Of a stretch of DNA of 64,000 nt, positions 38,322 to 47,633 are shown in pieces. Every line of letters starts with the position of its first letter. Position 1 is the stretch's first letter. The notes under the pieces are model-generated. The model saw nothing but the letters and a program-made list of their open reading frames with translations, had not been told where the DNA came from and did not search any database. Source of the DNA: DASUPK01 sp963774305 (GTDB taxonomy: Bacteria > Actinomycetota > Thermoleophilia > Solirubrobacterales > 70-9); NCBI GenBank assembly GCA_963774305.1, contig CAVZEM010000005.1:62001-126000 (forward strand). Direction: 5' to 3'. A program made the position numbers and the translations under genes.

Positions 38322-41204
38322 ATGGAGCTGCTGGCGCCGGATGTGAGCCGGATCGCGCCGGAGGGGAGCGAGGCGTCCGAGGACCGGGCGCCGGACGAGC
38401 TCGCCTCCGGTACGCCCGAGCCACTGCGCAGCCAGCTGATCGGGCTGCTCGGCGAGGACAGGGTCCTGACCCGGGTGATCGACCTGGTCCGCTACGCCTC
38501 TGACGCGAGCCCCTACCGGATGCTTCCCAAGGCGGTCGTCATGGCCCGCGACGCCAACGACGTCGGGAAGGTCCTCGCCTACGGGCGGAGCAAGGGCGTC
38601 CCGGTCACCTTCCGGGCCGGAGGCACCAGCCTCAACGGCCAGTCCCAGAGCGACGGGATCCTGGTCGACGTGCGGCGGCACTGGACCGGGGTGGAGGTCC
38701 TGGACGACGGAGCCCGCGCGCGCCTGCGGCCCGGGACGGTCCTCGGGCACGCCAACAAGGTCCTCGCGCCATCTGGCCGCAAGCTCGGCCCCGACCCCGC
38801 CAGCACCGACATCGCCTGCGTCGGTGGCGTGCTCGCCAACAACTCCGGCGGGATGCGCTGCGGTGTGGTCGCGGACTCCTACAGCACCGTCCGCTCGCTG
38901 ACCTTCGTGCTGCCCTCGGGGACGGTGATCGACACGGCGGCGCCGGACGCCGCGGAGCGATTCGCCCAGGCGGAGCCCGAGCTGGCGAAGGGGCTCGCCG
39001 AGATCCGGGACGAGATCCGGGCCGACACAGAGCTCACCGGGCGGATCCGGAAGAAGTTCAGGATCAAGAACACGACCGGCTACCGGCTCTGCGCCTTCCT
39101 CGACGCGGACGAGCCCGTCGAGATCTTCCGGCGCCTGCTGATCGGCTCCGAGGGGACGCTCGGCTTCATCGCCGAGGCCGTGATGGAGACCGTGCCCCTG
39201 CCGTCCAGGACGACCGTCTCCTGGCTCCACTTCGACGGCATCGAGTCGGCCACAGATCCGGTGCCGGCGCTGGTCGAGTCGGGGGCGACCGCGGTGGAGC
39301 TGATGGTGGCCCCAGCGCTGATGGTCGCCGCGCAGAACATCGCCGGCGCTCCGCAGGACTGGCTGGAGCTGCCGCCCACCTCCGCGGCGCTGCTGGTGGA
39401 GTTCGGCGCGGAGAGCGACGGCGAGCTCGACAAGCTGGTGGCCGGCGCGGAGGAGATCCTCCGCGAGCACGAGATGATCCGGCCGCCGGACTTCACCCGC
39501 GATCCGGAGAGCGTGGAGGTCTCCTGGACGGTCCGGGAGGGCCTGCATGGGCTGATCGGGCGCTTCCGGCCACCGGGCACCTCGCTGATCATCGAAGACG
39601 TCTGCGTCCCGCCCGAGCGGATCGCCGAGTCGGCCCGCGACATCCAGGCGCTGCTCGGCGAGCACGGCTTCCTCCCCGGCGTCGCCGGCCACACCTCGGC
39701 GGGGAATCTGCACTTCATGCTCACGCCCGATTTCGGGAAGCAGGAGGACCTCGAGCGCTACGAGGCGTTCATGGAGAAGCTGGTCGCCCTGATCCTCGAC
39801 AAGTACGACGGCTCGCTCAAGGCCGAGCACGGCACCGGCGTCAACATGTCGCCCTACGTGGAGCGCGAGTGGGGGAAGCAGGCCACCGCGCTGATGTGGC
39901 GCACCAAGGCACTGGCCGACCCCGACAACGTGCTGGCTCCCGGGATCGTCCTCAACCGGGACGACGGCGCGCATCTCCGCAACCTCAAGACGACCCCGGA
40001 GATCGAGGAGGTGGCGAACACCTGCGTGGAATGCGGCTTCTGCGAGCCGGTCTGCCCGAGCCGTCACCTCACTACGACCCCGCGCCAGCGGATCGTCATC
40101 CGCCGCGAGATGGCCCGCCAGCCCGACGGCTCGCCGGTGCAGCGCGCGCTGCTCGAGCAGTACGAATACGACGGGATCCAGACCTGCGCCGCCGACGGCA
40201 CCTGCCAGATCGCCTGTCCGCTCGGCATCGACACCGGCAAGCTGATCAAGGGGTTCCGCGCGCGGGAGCACGCCGACAAGGCCCAGCGCCAGGCGGCAAA
40301 GGTCGCGGATCACTGGGCGTCGGTGGAGCGAAGCGCACGCGCCGGCCTGCGAGCCGGGGCGGTCGCCGGTCCGCTGATGCGCGCCGGCGCGAGTGCGGCC
40401 CGGTCGCTGTTCAGCGATGAGCTGATCCCCTCCTGGCCCGGCAATATGCCTCCGCCGGCGCCGGCGAAGCTGCCGCGGACGTCGCGCGAGAGCGCGGCGG
40501 CCGTCTACATGCCCGCCTGTGTCAACCGCATCTTCGGGCCGCCGCGTGGCGATGGGACAGGGCTTCCACTCCCAGAAGCGTTGGTGGCGGTCTCGGCCCG
40601 GGCAGGACTCCCGGTCTGGATCCCGGACGACGTCGACGGGCGCTGCTGCTCGGTCCCGTGGGCATCGAAGGGCTACACCGAGGGCGCGAAGCTGATGGCC
40701 GACCGCACCACCGAGGCGCTCTGGCGCTGGAGCGGGGAGGGGGAGCTCCCGGTGGTGATCGACGCGAGCTCCTGCTCGCACGGCCTCGCCGAGGAGGCAC
40801 GGGAGCGCCATCCAGAGCTCGAGATTCTCGACTCGGTCGCTTGGGCCGAGCGGCTGCTCCCCAACCTCGAGGTCCGTGGGAAGCTCGGGTCCGTCGCGGT
40901 GCACCCGACCTGCTCGACGCGCCACATGGGACTCGAGCGCCAGCTCAGGGAGATCGCGGCGGCGATGGCGGAGGAGGTCGTCCAGCCGATTCGCGCGACC
41001 TGCTGCGGGATGGCGGGCGACCGGGGGATGCTCCATCCGGAGCTGACGAAGTCCGCGACCGCCGAGGAGGCCGCGGAGCTGGCGGGCACCGACCACGACG
41101 CCTATGTGTGCAGCAACCGGACCTGCGAGATCGGCTTGCAGGAGGCGACCGGCGCCGCCTACGAGTCCTTCCTGATCCCGCTCGAGCGGGTTACCCGCCC
41201 CTGA
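38322..41204 (+). CDS. FAD/Fe-S D-2-hydroxyacid dehydrogenase (Dld/GlcDF-type fusion)
   Basis: 960 residues. Domains in order: FAD-binding type 4 (about 60-290, VTFRAGGTSLNGQSQSDGIL and GGVLANNSGGMRCG), FAD-oxidase C-terminal (about 300-540, GHTSAGNLHFMLTPDFGK), two [4Fe-4S] ferredoxin sites (CVECGFCEPVC and CAADGTCQIAC), then CCG-type Cys domains (GRCCSVPWASKG; HPTCSTRHMG; RATCCGMAGDRG). This fusion oxidises D-lactate, glycolate or related 2-hydroxyacids and passes electrons to quinone. With the decarboxylase upstream, an aromatic hydroxyacid such as mandelate is a possible substrate. Confidence 0.9.
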   Translation: MELLAPDVSRIAPEGSEASEDRAPDELASGTPEPLRSQLIGLLGEDRVLTRVIDLVRYASDASPYRMLPKAVVMARDANDVGKVLAYGRSKGVPVTFRAGGTSLNGQSQSDGILVDVRRHWTGVEVLDDGARARLRPGTVLGHANKVLAPSGRKLGPDPASTDIACVGGVLANNSGGMRCGVVADSYSTVRSLTFVLPSGTVIDTAAPDAAERFAQAEPELAKGLAEIRDEIRADTELTGRIRKKFRIKNTTGYRLCAFLDADEPVEIFRRLLIGSEGTLGFIAEAVMETVPLPSRTTVSWLHFDGIESATDPVPALVESGATAVELMVAPALMVAAQNIAGAPQDWLELPPTSAALLVEFGAESDGELDKLVAGAEEILREHEMIRPPDFTRDPESVEVSWTVREGLHGLIGRFRPPGTSLIIEDVCVPPERIAESARDIQALLGEHGFLPGVAGHTSAGNLHFMLTPDFGKQEDLERYEAFMEKLVALILDKYDGSLKAEHGTGVNMSPYVEREWGKQATALMWRTKALADPDNVLAPGIVLNRDDGAHLRNLKTTPEIEEVANTCVECGFCEPVCPSRHLTTTPRQRIVIRREMARQPDGSPVQRALLEQYEYDGIQTCAADGTCQIACPLGIDTGKLIKGFRAREHADKAQRQAAKVADHWASVERSARAGLRAGAVAGPLMRAGASAARSLFSDELIPSWPGNMPPPAPAKLPRTSRESAAAVYMPACVNRIFGPPRGDGTGLPLPEALVAVSARAGLPVWIPDDVDGRCCSVPWASKGYTEGAKLMADRTTEALWRWSGEGELPVVIDASSCSHGLAEEARERHPELEILDSVAWAERLLPNLEVRGKLGSVAVHPTCSTRHMGLERQLREIAAAMAEEVVQPIRATCCGMAGDRGMLHPELTKSATAEEAAELAGTDHDAYVCSNRTCEIGLQEATGAAYESFLIPLERVTRP

Positions 41205-42879
41205 GCGCCGAGACGGGCTCGGGCTTGCCCAGGTGATAGCCCTGGGCGAAGTCGACGCCCAGGCTTCGAACCATCTCCAGCGTCCCCTCGTCGGTGACGA
41301 ACTCGGCGACGGTCTTGATGCCGAGTCCCCCACAGACCTCCACCAGGGCCCTGACGATGAGCTGGTCGGTCCGGCTGTTGGGCAGTTCGCGCACGAACTC
41401 GCCGTCGATCTTCAGGTAGCTGATCGGGAGGTGCTTGAGGTAGTAGAAGGATGCGTAGCCGGCGCCGAAGTCGTCCAGCGCGAAGCGGCAGCCGACCCTG
41501 GCGAGGCTCTGCGCGAAGAGGCGTGCATGTTCGATGTCCGCGACGGCGGCGGTCTCCGTCACCTCGAAGATCAGGCTGGCTGGATCGATGCCGCTCGAGC
41601 TCAGCTCCCGCCTCACCTCGTCCGGGAAGCGCGCGTCGCCCATCGTCTTGCCGGAGAGGTTGACCTCCAGCGTCAGCTCGCGACCCTCCTTGTTGTGCGC
41701 GGCGATCAGCCGGACGGCCTGCTGGGTGACCCATCGGTCGATCCCGCCGATGAGCCCGAAGCGCTCCGCGGTCGCGAGGAATGCGCTCGGCTCGACCAGG
41801 CCGCCGCCGTCATCCCGCATGCGCAGGAGGATCTCGTGCTGCGTCGCCTCGCCGGTCTCCAGGTTGACGATGGGCTGGCTGGTGAGGATGAAGAGGCCCC
41901 GCTCGGTCGCCTGACGGACGCGCTCGGTCCAGGCGCGTCGCTCGTCGATCTCGCTGCGGCCAGATGGGTCGTAAGCGACTGCCCGGTCCCGTCCGGCCTC
42001 CTTCGCCGTGGACATCGCCGTCTCGGCCTCGGCCAGGAGCTCGGCTCCGATCATGGAGCGGTCGCCCAGAGACGCCACCCCGGCGCTCATCGTGACCCGA
42101 ATCCCCTCGCTGTTGATGACGAAGGGATGCCGCCGGGCGATGCCGAGCAGCTCGTCGGCGACGCTCAGCGCCTTGGTCCGGTCGGTGTCGTGGAGGAGGA
42201 TGCCGAAGACGTCCCCTCCGACGCGAGCGAAGACGTCGGTCTTGCGCAGCCGGCCACCGATCAGCTCCGCGAGCTCCGCGAGCACCTCGTCACCCGCCGC
42301 CACGCCGAGGGACTCGTTGACGTACTTGAAGGTGTCGATTCCGAGAGCGATCACCGAGCCTCCGCTGCCGTAGCGCGCCGCGAAGTCGATGTGCCTCGTC
42401 AGCGCGTGCTCGAAGCTGACGCGGTTGACCAGCCCGGTAAGCGAGTCCTGCTCCGCCATCTGGCGCAGCCGGGCCTCCTCATGCTTGCGCTCGCGGATGT
42501 CGTGCGCGACCGCTGCGAGTGACCGGACCTGGCCGACCCGGACCTCGCTCAGGGTCAGCTCGATCGCCATCCCCGAGCCGTCGGGCTGGCGGGCCACCAC
42601 CTCCCGCCTTTGGGCCAGGTCCTCGAGCTGCTCGCCCGCGGTGAATCTGCGCAGCAGCTGCGCGTACTCGCCCGCGAACGGCTCCGCCAGCACCGTGGGG
42701 AAGAGGGTGCCGGCGAGTTCTCCGATGGCCTGGCCGAAGAGGCGCTCCGCAGCTGCATTGGCGTAGGCGATGGTGCCCTTCTCGTCGAGCAGGACGATCG
42801 CGTCGGGCAGGTTTTCGAGCAGGGCGATCGTCGGCGTGGTGCCGCCGTCTTGAGCCGCGGCGAGGCCGGTCGTGCTCAC
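41191..42879 (-). CDS. PAS-GGDEF-EAL protein with degenerate GGDEF
   Basis: 562 residues: N-terminal PAS (about 15-130; LPDAIVLLDEKGTIAYANAA), GGDEF (about 145-300), EAL (about 315-555). The cyclase signature is GGDVF instead of GGDEF, so cyclase activity is doubtful. The EAL domain keeps EILLRM (EAL motif), EVNLSG, EVTETAAV, LDDFGAGYASF, LKIDGEFV and AEFVTDEG, so c-di-GMP phosphodiesterase activity is likely, with the GGDEF perhaps binding GTP as an effector. The 3' end overlaps the 3' end of the dehydrogenase gene by 14 bp. Confidence 0.9.
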   Translation of the reverse strand: MSTTGLAAAQDGGTTPTIALLENLPDAIVLLDEKGTIAYANAAAERLFGQAIGELAGTLFPTVLAEPFAGEYAQLLRRFTAGEQLEDLAQRREVVARQPDGSGMAIELTLSEVRVGQVRSLAAVAHDIRERKHEEARLRQMAEQDSLTGLVNRVSFEHALTRHIDFAARYGSGGSVIALGIDTFKYVNESLGVAAGDEVLAELAELIGGRLRKTDVFARVGGDVFGILLHDTDRTKALSVADELLGIARRHPFVINSEGIRVTMSAGVASLGDRSMIGAELLAEAETAMSTAKEAGRDRAVAYDPSGRSEIDERRAWTERVRQATERGLFILTSQPIVNLETGEATQHEILLRMRDDGGGLVEPSAFLATAERFGLIGGIDRWVTQQAVRLIAAHNKEGRELTLEVNLSGKTMGDARFPDEVRRELSSSGIDPASLIFEVTETAAVADIEHARLFAQSLARVGCRFALDDFGAGYASFYYLKHLPISYLKIDGEFVRELPNSRTDQLIVRALVEVCGGLGIKTVAEFVTDEGTLEMVRSLGVDFAQGYHLGKPEPVSALRGG

Positions 42880-42927
42880 ACGGGATTATCGGCACCGTGC
42901 CCAGGCGCCCTTTAGACTCGCGCCTCC

Positions 42928-43881
42928 TTGCCCGGCAACGGCAGTGCACCGAGACGACCATCGCCCTGGCGCCCGCTGGTGAAGGGTGCGGCTGCGGCTG
43001 CGCTGGCCGCGGCCTTCGTGGTACCGCTGATACGCAAGCGGAAGCGGATCCCCGCCGCCGTGACCACTGCCGCGCTCGCCGCCGGCCCCCCGGCGCTGGC
43101 GGTGCTGAGCCCGCGCACCCGCCTGCGAGATGCCGGCATGTACGCGCTGCAGATGTGGATGTTCACGCTGGCGCACGAGCTCCCGTACGACGATCCCGAT
43201 CGGGCCGCGAGCCGGCTGCGCGTCGGCTATCCGATCCGGGTGGACCGGGTGCTCGGCGGCGGCGAGCTCCCCAATGTCCGGCTGCAGAGGGCGCTGGCCG
43301 GACTGGGCCGCGGCAACCTGGTCGACCGCTTCCTGTCCTGGGTTCACTGGTCCTGGTTCTTCGAGCCGCACGGGGCGCTCACCTACATCCTCGCCCGCGA
43401 CCAGGAGCAGTTCGCGCGCTCCGCGAGGCAGATGGCCGCGGTGTACGACCTCGGCTGCATCGTCTACGCGGCCGTCCCGACGGCTCCGCCCTGGTGGGCG
43501 TCAGAGCAGGGCCACACCGACGCGAAGATCCGGCGGATCATGGTCGAGGTCGGCGAGGAGGAGTGGGGGAAGGCCTGGCCGGTCCTCTACGACACGCTGG
43601 GCGGCAATCCCTGGGCCGCGATGCCCTCACTCCACTTCGCCAGCTCGCTGATGGCCGCGCTGCTGCTCTCCGAGATGGGGGTTCGTGAGGGGATCGCCGG
43701 CTGGGCGTATGCGGGCACCCTCGGCTTCGCGCTCGTCTACCTCGGCGAGCACTACGTGGTCGACCTGCTCGCCGGGGCGGCGCTCGTGATCGCCGTCCGC
43801 CGAGGGGAGCGATATGCCGAGCCGGTGGCGAAGGCGGTGAGTGGGCTGTTGCAGCGCCTGGAGCGCGTCGCGAACGAGTAG
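42928..43881 (+). CDS. PAP2-superfamily / inositolphosphotransferase-like membrane protein
   Basis: 317 residues starting at TTG. Several membrane helices and the two lipid-phosphatase motifs of the PAP2_3 (AUR1-like) group: AMPSLHFASSLMAALLLSE with the catalytic His, and YLGEHYVVDLLAGAALVIA with the second His. Such proteins dephosphorylate lipids or transfer inositol phosphate. Divergent from the EAL gene and 23 bp ahead of the next membrane protein. Confidence 0.82.
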   Translation: MPGNGSAPRRPSPWRPLVKGAAAAALAAAFVVPLIRKRKRIPAAVTTAALAAGPPALAVLSPRTRLRDAGMYALQMWMFTLAHELPYDDPDRAASRLRVGYPIRVDRVLGGGELPNVRLQRALAGLGRGNLVDRFLSWVHWSWFFEPHGALTYILARDQEQFARSARQMAAVYDLGCIVYAAVPTAPPWWASEQGHTDAKIRRIMVEVGEEEWGKAWPVLYDTLGGNPWAAMPSLHFASSLMAALLLSEMGVREGIAGWAYAGTLGFALVYLGEHYVVDLLAGAALVIAVRRGERYAEPVAKAVSGLLQRLERVANE

Positions 43882-43904
43882 TCGCCTTTGCGAAGATTGA
43901 AAGG

Positions 43905-45059
43905 GTGAGGGAGGAGCGCCCAGAAAGCGCTTCGGAACAGGACGAGACCGCGCGCGAGATGCTCGCGGAGTCCGAGCCGAGCTTCTTTGCGAATCCCAAG
44001 CGGCTCATCCAGACCGGCGTCGCGGTCGTCCTGCTGCTCGTCGCGATCTACGTCCTGATCCCGAAGCTGTTCGACCTCCAGGACGCGTGGGGGAAGGTCA
44101 AGGAGGGCGACCCCCTCTGGATCGCGGTCGGATTGGCCTTCTGCGTCGTGATGTTCGCGGCCTACGTGGCTCTCTTCCGCGGAGTCGTCGGCGAGAAGGT
44201 GATCCATCTGGAGTGGGCCGAGAGCTACCAGATCACGCTGGCCGGTCTGGCCGCCACGCGGCTCTTCTCCGCGGGCGGGGCGGGGGGCATCCTGCTCACC
44301 TACTGGGCGCTGCGCAAGGCCGGAATGGAGCGGCGGCAGGCGGTGTGTCGCATGGTTGCGTTCCTCGTCGTCCTCTACTCCGTCTACCTCCTTGCGATCG
44401 TGGTCTTCGGCGTATTGCTGCGGACCGGGGTTCTTTCCGGCGAGGCGCCGCTGTCCGGGACCGTGATCCCGGCGGCCCTCGCCGCGCTCGCGATCGTTCT
44501 CGGCCTGCTGATCGCACTGCTTCCCAACGACTTCGAGCGGCGGATCGAGCGCCACACCTCCGGCCGTTTCGGCAAGGTCGCCAAGCGGATCGCGACGGCG
44601 CCCGCGACCTTCGCGCAGGGCACCCGCACCGCGATCGCCTTCGTTCGCCACCCGAGCTCCGGAGCGATGGCCTTCGGCGGCGCGGTCGGGTTCTGGGGCG
44701 CGAACATCGCGATCCTCTGGGCCAGCTTCCACGCCTTCCACGCCTCGGTTCCGCTGGGGGTCGTGGTCCAGGGGTTCTTCCTCGGCATGGTCGCCAACCT
44801 CATCCCGTTCGCCCCAGGAGGGGTCGGGGCGGTTGACGCGGGCATGATCGGCGCCTTCGTCCTCTTCGGCGTGCCCGGCTCGGAAGTGTTCCCCGCCGTG
44901 CTCACCTACCGCGTCATCGCCTTCTGGCTTCCGATCCCGCCCGGGATCGTCGCCTTCTTCCAGCTCCGCAAGACGGTCCAGCGCTGGGAGCGCGAGGGGC
45001 GCGAGCGCCCGGAGCGGATCGGGGTGGGGGAGCCGGAGACGGCGGCCGCCGGGTCGTAA
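43905..45059 (+). CDS. LPG synthase TM-domain (UPF0104-type) membrane protein
   Basis: 384 residues from GTG 43905. A 45-residue acidic N-terminus is followed by about eight membrane helices; ATRLFSAGGAGGILLTYWAL, GVVVQGFFLGMVANLIPFAP and GGVGAVDAGMIGAFVLFGVP are typical of the flippase domain of lysylphosphatidylglycerol synthases. No synthase domain is attached, so it may be a lipid flippase. The preceding PAP2-like gene suggests a shared role in lipid or glycolipid metabolism. Confidence 0.85.
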   Translation: MREERPESASEQDETAREMLAESEPSFFANPKRLIQTGVAVVLLLVAIYVLIPKLFDLQDAWGKVKEGDPLWIAVGLAFCVVMFAAYVALFRGVVGEKVIHLEWAESYQITLAGLAATRLFSAGGAGGILLTYWALRKAGMERRQAVCRMVAFLVVLYSVYLLAIVVFGVLLRTGVLSGEAPLSGTVIPAALAALAIVLGLLIALLPNDFERRIERHTSGRFGKVAKRIATAPATFAQGTRTAIAFVRHPSSGAMAFGGAVGFWGANIAILWASFHAFHASVPLGVVVQGFFLGMVANLIPFAPGGVGAVDAGMIGAFVLFGVPGSEVFPAVLTYRVIAFWLPIPPGIVAFFQLRKTVQRWEREGRERPERIGVGEPETAAAGS

Positions 45060-45144
45060 CAAAGAGACCCCTGGCGCTACTATAAAAAGTGAAGTAAGGA
45101 CCTCACCACCGAGGCCCTCGATAGCCTCCCCGAGAGGAGGAAGC

Positions 45145-46167
45145 ATGAGCGACCAGAACAGCACGGAGAACGGCAAGGTTGAGAACGTGATCATCGTCGG
45201 CGGCGGCCCCGCCGGCTACACGGCCGCGCTCTATGCCGCCCGAGCCGAGCTCGAGCCTCTGGTCATCGAGGGCTTCCAGTGGGGCGGGCAGCTGCAGAAC
45301 ACCACCGACGTCGAGAACTACCCGGGCTACCCGGAGGGCGTCATGGGCCCGGAGATGATGAATCAGTTCCGCGCCCAGGCCGAGCGCTTCGGCACCCGCT
45401 TCATCACCGACGACGCCACCGAGGTGGAGCTCACTGACGGTGGCATCCAGACCGTCAGGGTCGGCAAGGACACCTACCGCGCCAAGGCCGTGATCCTCTC
45501 GATGGGGGCGGAGCCAAAGCGGCTCGGCATCCCCGGCGAGATCGAGCTCGGCGGCCGCGGGGTCTCCACCTGCGGTGTCTGCGACGGCGCCTTCTTCAAG
45601 GGCGAGGACGTCGCCGTGGTCGGCGGAGGCGACTCGGCGATGGAGGACTCCATCTTCGTCTCCAAGTTCGCGAAGAACCTGAAGATCGTGCACCGGCGTG
45701 ACGAGTTCCGCGCTTCGAAGATCATGCAGGAGCGCGCCCGCGGCAAGGAGAACATCGAGTTCCTGACTCCGTACAAGCCGCTCGAATTCGTCGCCGGCGA
45801 CGACGGCAAGATCGCCAAGATCCGCCTCGAGCACGCCGACACCGGCGAGGAGAAGGAGATCGAGGTCGGCGGAGCGTTCGTGGCGATCGGCCACCGCCCG
45901 CGCTCGGAGCTGGTCAAGGGCCAGGTCGATCTGGACGAGGAGGGCTACGTGATCGTCGACGAGCCGTCTACCAAGACCAAGCTGGCCGGCGTCTTCGCGA
46001 TCGGCGACCTCGTCGATCACACCTACCGCCAGGCGGTCACCGCCGCCGGCAGCGGGACCAAGGGCGCCCTGGACGCCGAGTGGTACCTGCGCGACATGCC
46101 GCCCGACCCCGAGCAGCACTGGGGCACGAACACGGGCGCCATCGTCGAGGCGGTCGAAAGCGCTTAG
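45145..46167 (+). CDS. trxB: Thioredoxin reductase
   Basis: 340 residues. FAD site IIVGGGPAGYTAALYAA (16-32), NADPH site VAVVGGGDSAMEDSIF, redox-active Cys143-Gly-Val-Cys146 (STCGVCDGAFF) and the C-terminal FAD motif GVFAIGDLVDHTYRQAVTAA. It reduces thioredoxin with NADPH in the cytoplasm. A strong GAGAGGAGG site precedes the ATG. No thioredoxin gene follows here. Confidence 0.96.
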   Translation: MSDQNSTENGKVENVIIVGGGPAGYTAALYAARAELEPLVIEGFQWGGQLQNTTDVENYPGYPEGVMGPEMMNQFRAQAERFGTRFITDDATEVELTDGGIQTVRVGKDTYRAKAVILSMGAEPKRLGIPGEIELGGRGVSTCGVCDGAFFKGEDVAVVGGGDSAMEDSIFVSKFAKNLKIVHRRDEFRASKIMQERARGKENIEFLTPYKPLEFVAGDDGKIAKIRLEHADTGEEKEIEVGGAFVAIGHRPRSELVKGQVDLDEEGYVIVDEPSTKTKLAGVFAIGDLVDHTYRQAVTAAGSGTKGALDAEWYLRDMPPDPEQHWGTNTGAIVEAVESA

Positions 46168-46246
46168 AACCGGCGCCCTTCCGCTAGTCCGCGGGTAAGG
46201 TCCGCCGCATGACCCGTGGGGGGTTTGCGCTCCGGTGGGGCCCCGC

Positions 46247-46287
46247 TTGACATACCACTCGGTATGTGATCGGATACCGATTGGTAT
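46247..46287 (+). promoter_or_regulatory. P450 promoter with two TetR-type operators
   Basis: A -35 box TTGACA (46247-46252) overlaps operator 1, ACATACC-ACTC-GGTATGT (46250-46267, perfect 7-bp arms). Operator 2, ATACC-GATT-GGTAT, lies at 46274-46287. The centres are 22 bp apart, two helical turns, so two dimers could bind the same face and block the promoter. The TetR gene follows the P450 gene. Confidence 0.7.
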
Positions 46288-46292
46288 TTGAG

Positions 46293-47633
46293 ATGGAGAC
46301 GGCCACCGTCGACATTCCGAGGGGCGCGACCGCCGCGAAGCCGGGACTGCCGCCGGGGCCGGACTGGTCGGTGCTCCGCTCGACCCAGCGCTGGTGGCGT
46401 CAGCCGCTGCAGACGCTCGAGCAGTGCCAGGCCCGCTACGGCGACATGTTCAGCTACCGGCTCGCACACGAGGGCACCTGGGTCTTCCTCTCGGATCCGG
46501 AGGCGGTCAAGCAGGTCTTCACCGGCGACCCGCGCCTGCTGCGCGCGGGCGAGGCCAATATCGTGCTGCTGCCGGTGCTGGGCGAGCACTCGGTTCTCCT
46601 CCTGGATGAGCCGGAGCACATGAAGGAGCGCAAGCTGATGCTGCCGCCCTTCCACGGCAAGCGGATGCAGGCCTACGGCGACGTGATGGCGCAGGTCGCC
46701 ACGGAGGAGATCGAGCGCTGGCCCGCCGATCGGCCGGTGCGGATGCGCCCGCACATGCAGGCCGTGACCCTCGAGATCATCCTGCGCGCGGTCTTCGGCG
46801 TCGACGAGGGGGAGAGGCTGGCGACGCTGCGCGACGAGCTGCGCGGCACGCTGGACCTGATCGCGAATCCGCGGCGGGCGGTCTTCCTGATGTTGCTCGG
46901 CCCCCGGAGGCTGAGGCGCTTCCCGCCCTTCCGCCGCCAGATGGAGCGGGTCGACCGCCTGCTCTTCGAGGAGATCGCCGCGCGCCGCGGCGCTCCCGAC
47001 CTGGCCGAGCGCGAGGACATCCTCTCGATGCTGCTCCAGGCCCGGCACGAGGACGGCCGGCCGATGAGCGACCGTGAGCTGCGCGACGAGCTGATGACCC
47101 TCCTGGTCGCCGGCCACGAGACGACCGCGACCGGCCTCTCCTGGGCGATCGCGCTGCTCGCCCGCCATCCCGCCGAGCTCGACCGGCTGGAGACCGAGGT
47201 CGCGGCGGGCGACGACACCTACCTGGACGCCGTGATCAAGGAGACGCTCCGGCTCCGGCCGGTGATCTCGCTGGTCGTGCGCAAGCTGGTCGAGCCGATG
47301 GAGATCGGCGGCAGGCTGCTGCCGGCGGGCATCACCGTCGCGCCGTCCATCTACCTCGTCCACCGGCGCCCGGACATCTACCCGGAGCCCGAGCGGTTCC
47401 GGCCCGAGCGCTTCATCGAGCGTCCCGCCGGCACCTACACCTGGATCCCCTTCGGCGGTGGCGTGCGCCGCTGCCTCGGCGGAGCGTTCGCGGAGTTCGA
47501 GATCGCGGTTGTCCTCAGGGAGCTCGTTGCGCGGCGGCGGCTGCGGCCGGTCGGCGAGCCCGAGCACGCGATCCGGAGCACGATCACCAACGTCCCGAAC
47601 AGGGGGGCGGAGGTGCTGGCGGCGCCCAGATGA
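46293..47633 (+). CDS. Cytochrome P450
   Basis: 446 residues from ATG 46293; a GTG at 46266 in frame lies inside the operator and is unlikely. Oxygen-binding I-helix AGHETTATGLSWAIALLA, ExxR in KETLRLRPVISLV, and haem ligand Cys394 in FGGGVRRCLGGAFAEFE. The proline-rich PGLPPGPDW start and LARYG-like segment fit CYP families that hydroxylate lipids or terpenoids. Redox partners are not encoded nearby. It overlaps tetR by 4 bp, so regulator and enzyme are produced together. Confidence 0.95.
   Translation: METATVDIPRGATAAKPGLPPGPDWSVLRSTQRWWRQPLQTLEQCQARYGDMFSYRLAHEGTWVFLSDPEAVKQVFTGDPRLLRAGEANIVLLPVLGEHSVLLLDEPEHMKERKLMLPPFHGKRMQAYGDVMAQVATEEIERWPADRPVRMRPHMQAVTLEIILRAVFGVDEGERLATLRDELRGTLDLIANPRRAVFLMLLGPRRLRRFPPFRRQMERVDRLLFEEIAARRGAPDLAEREDILSMLLQARHEDGRPMSDRELRDELMTLLVAGHETTATGLSWAIALLARHPAELDRLETEVAAGDDTYLDAVIKETLRLRPVISLVVRKLVEPMEIGGRLLPAGITVAPSIYLVHRRPDIYPEPERFRPERFIERPAGTYTWIPFGGGVRRCLGGAFAEFEIAVVLRELVARRRLRPVGEPEHAIRSTITNVPNRGAEVLAAPR

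Noticed and set aside
38229..41333. Very long open frame (over 1000 codons) on the minus strand opposite the FAD/Fe-S dehydrogenase
   Set aside because: It is an antisense shadow produced by high GC codon bias. The plus-strand product has clear domains and motifs, while the minus-strand translation is Arg/Gly/Asp-rich without any recognisable motif.
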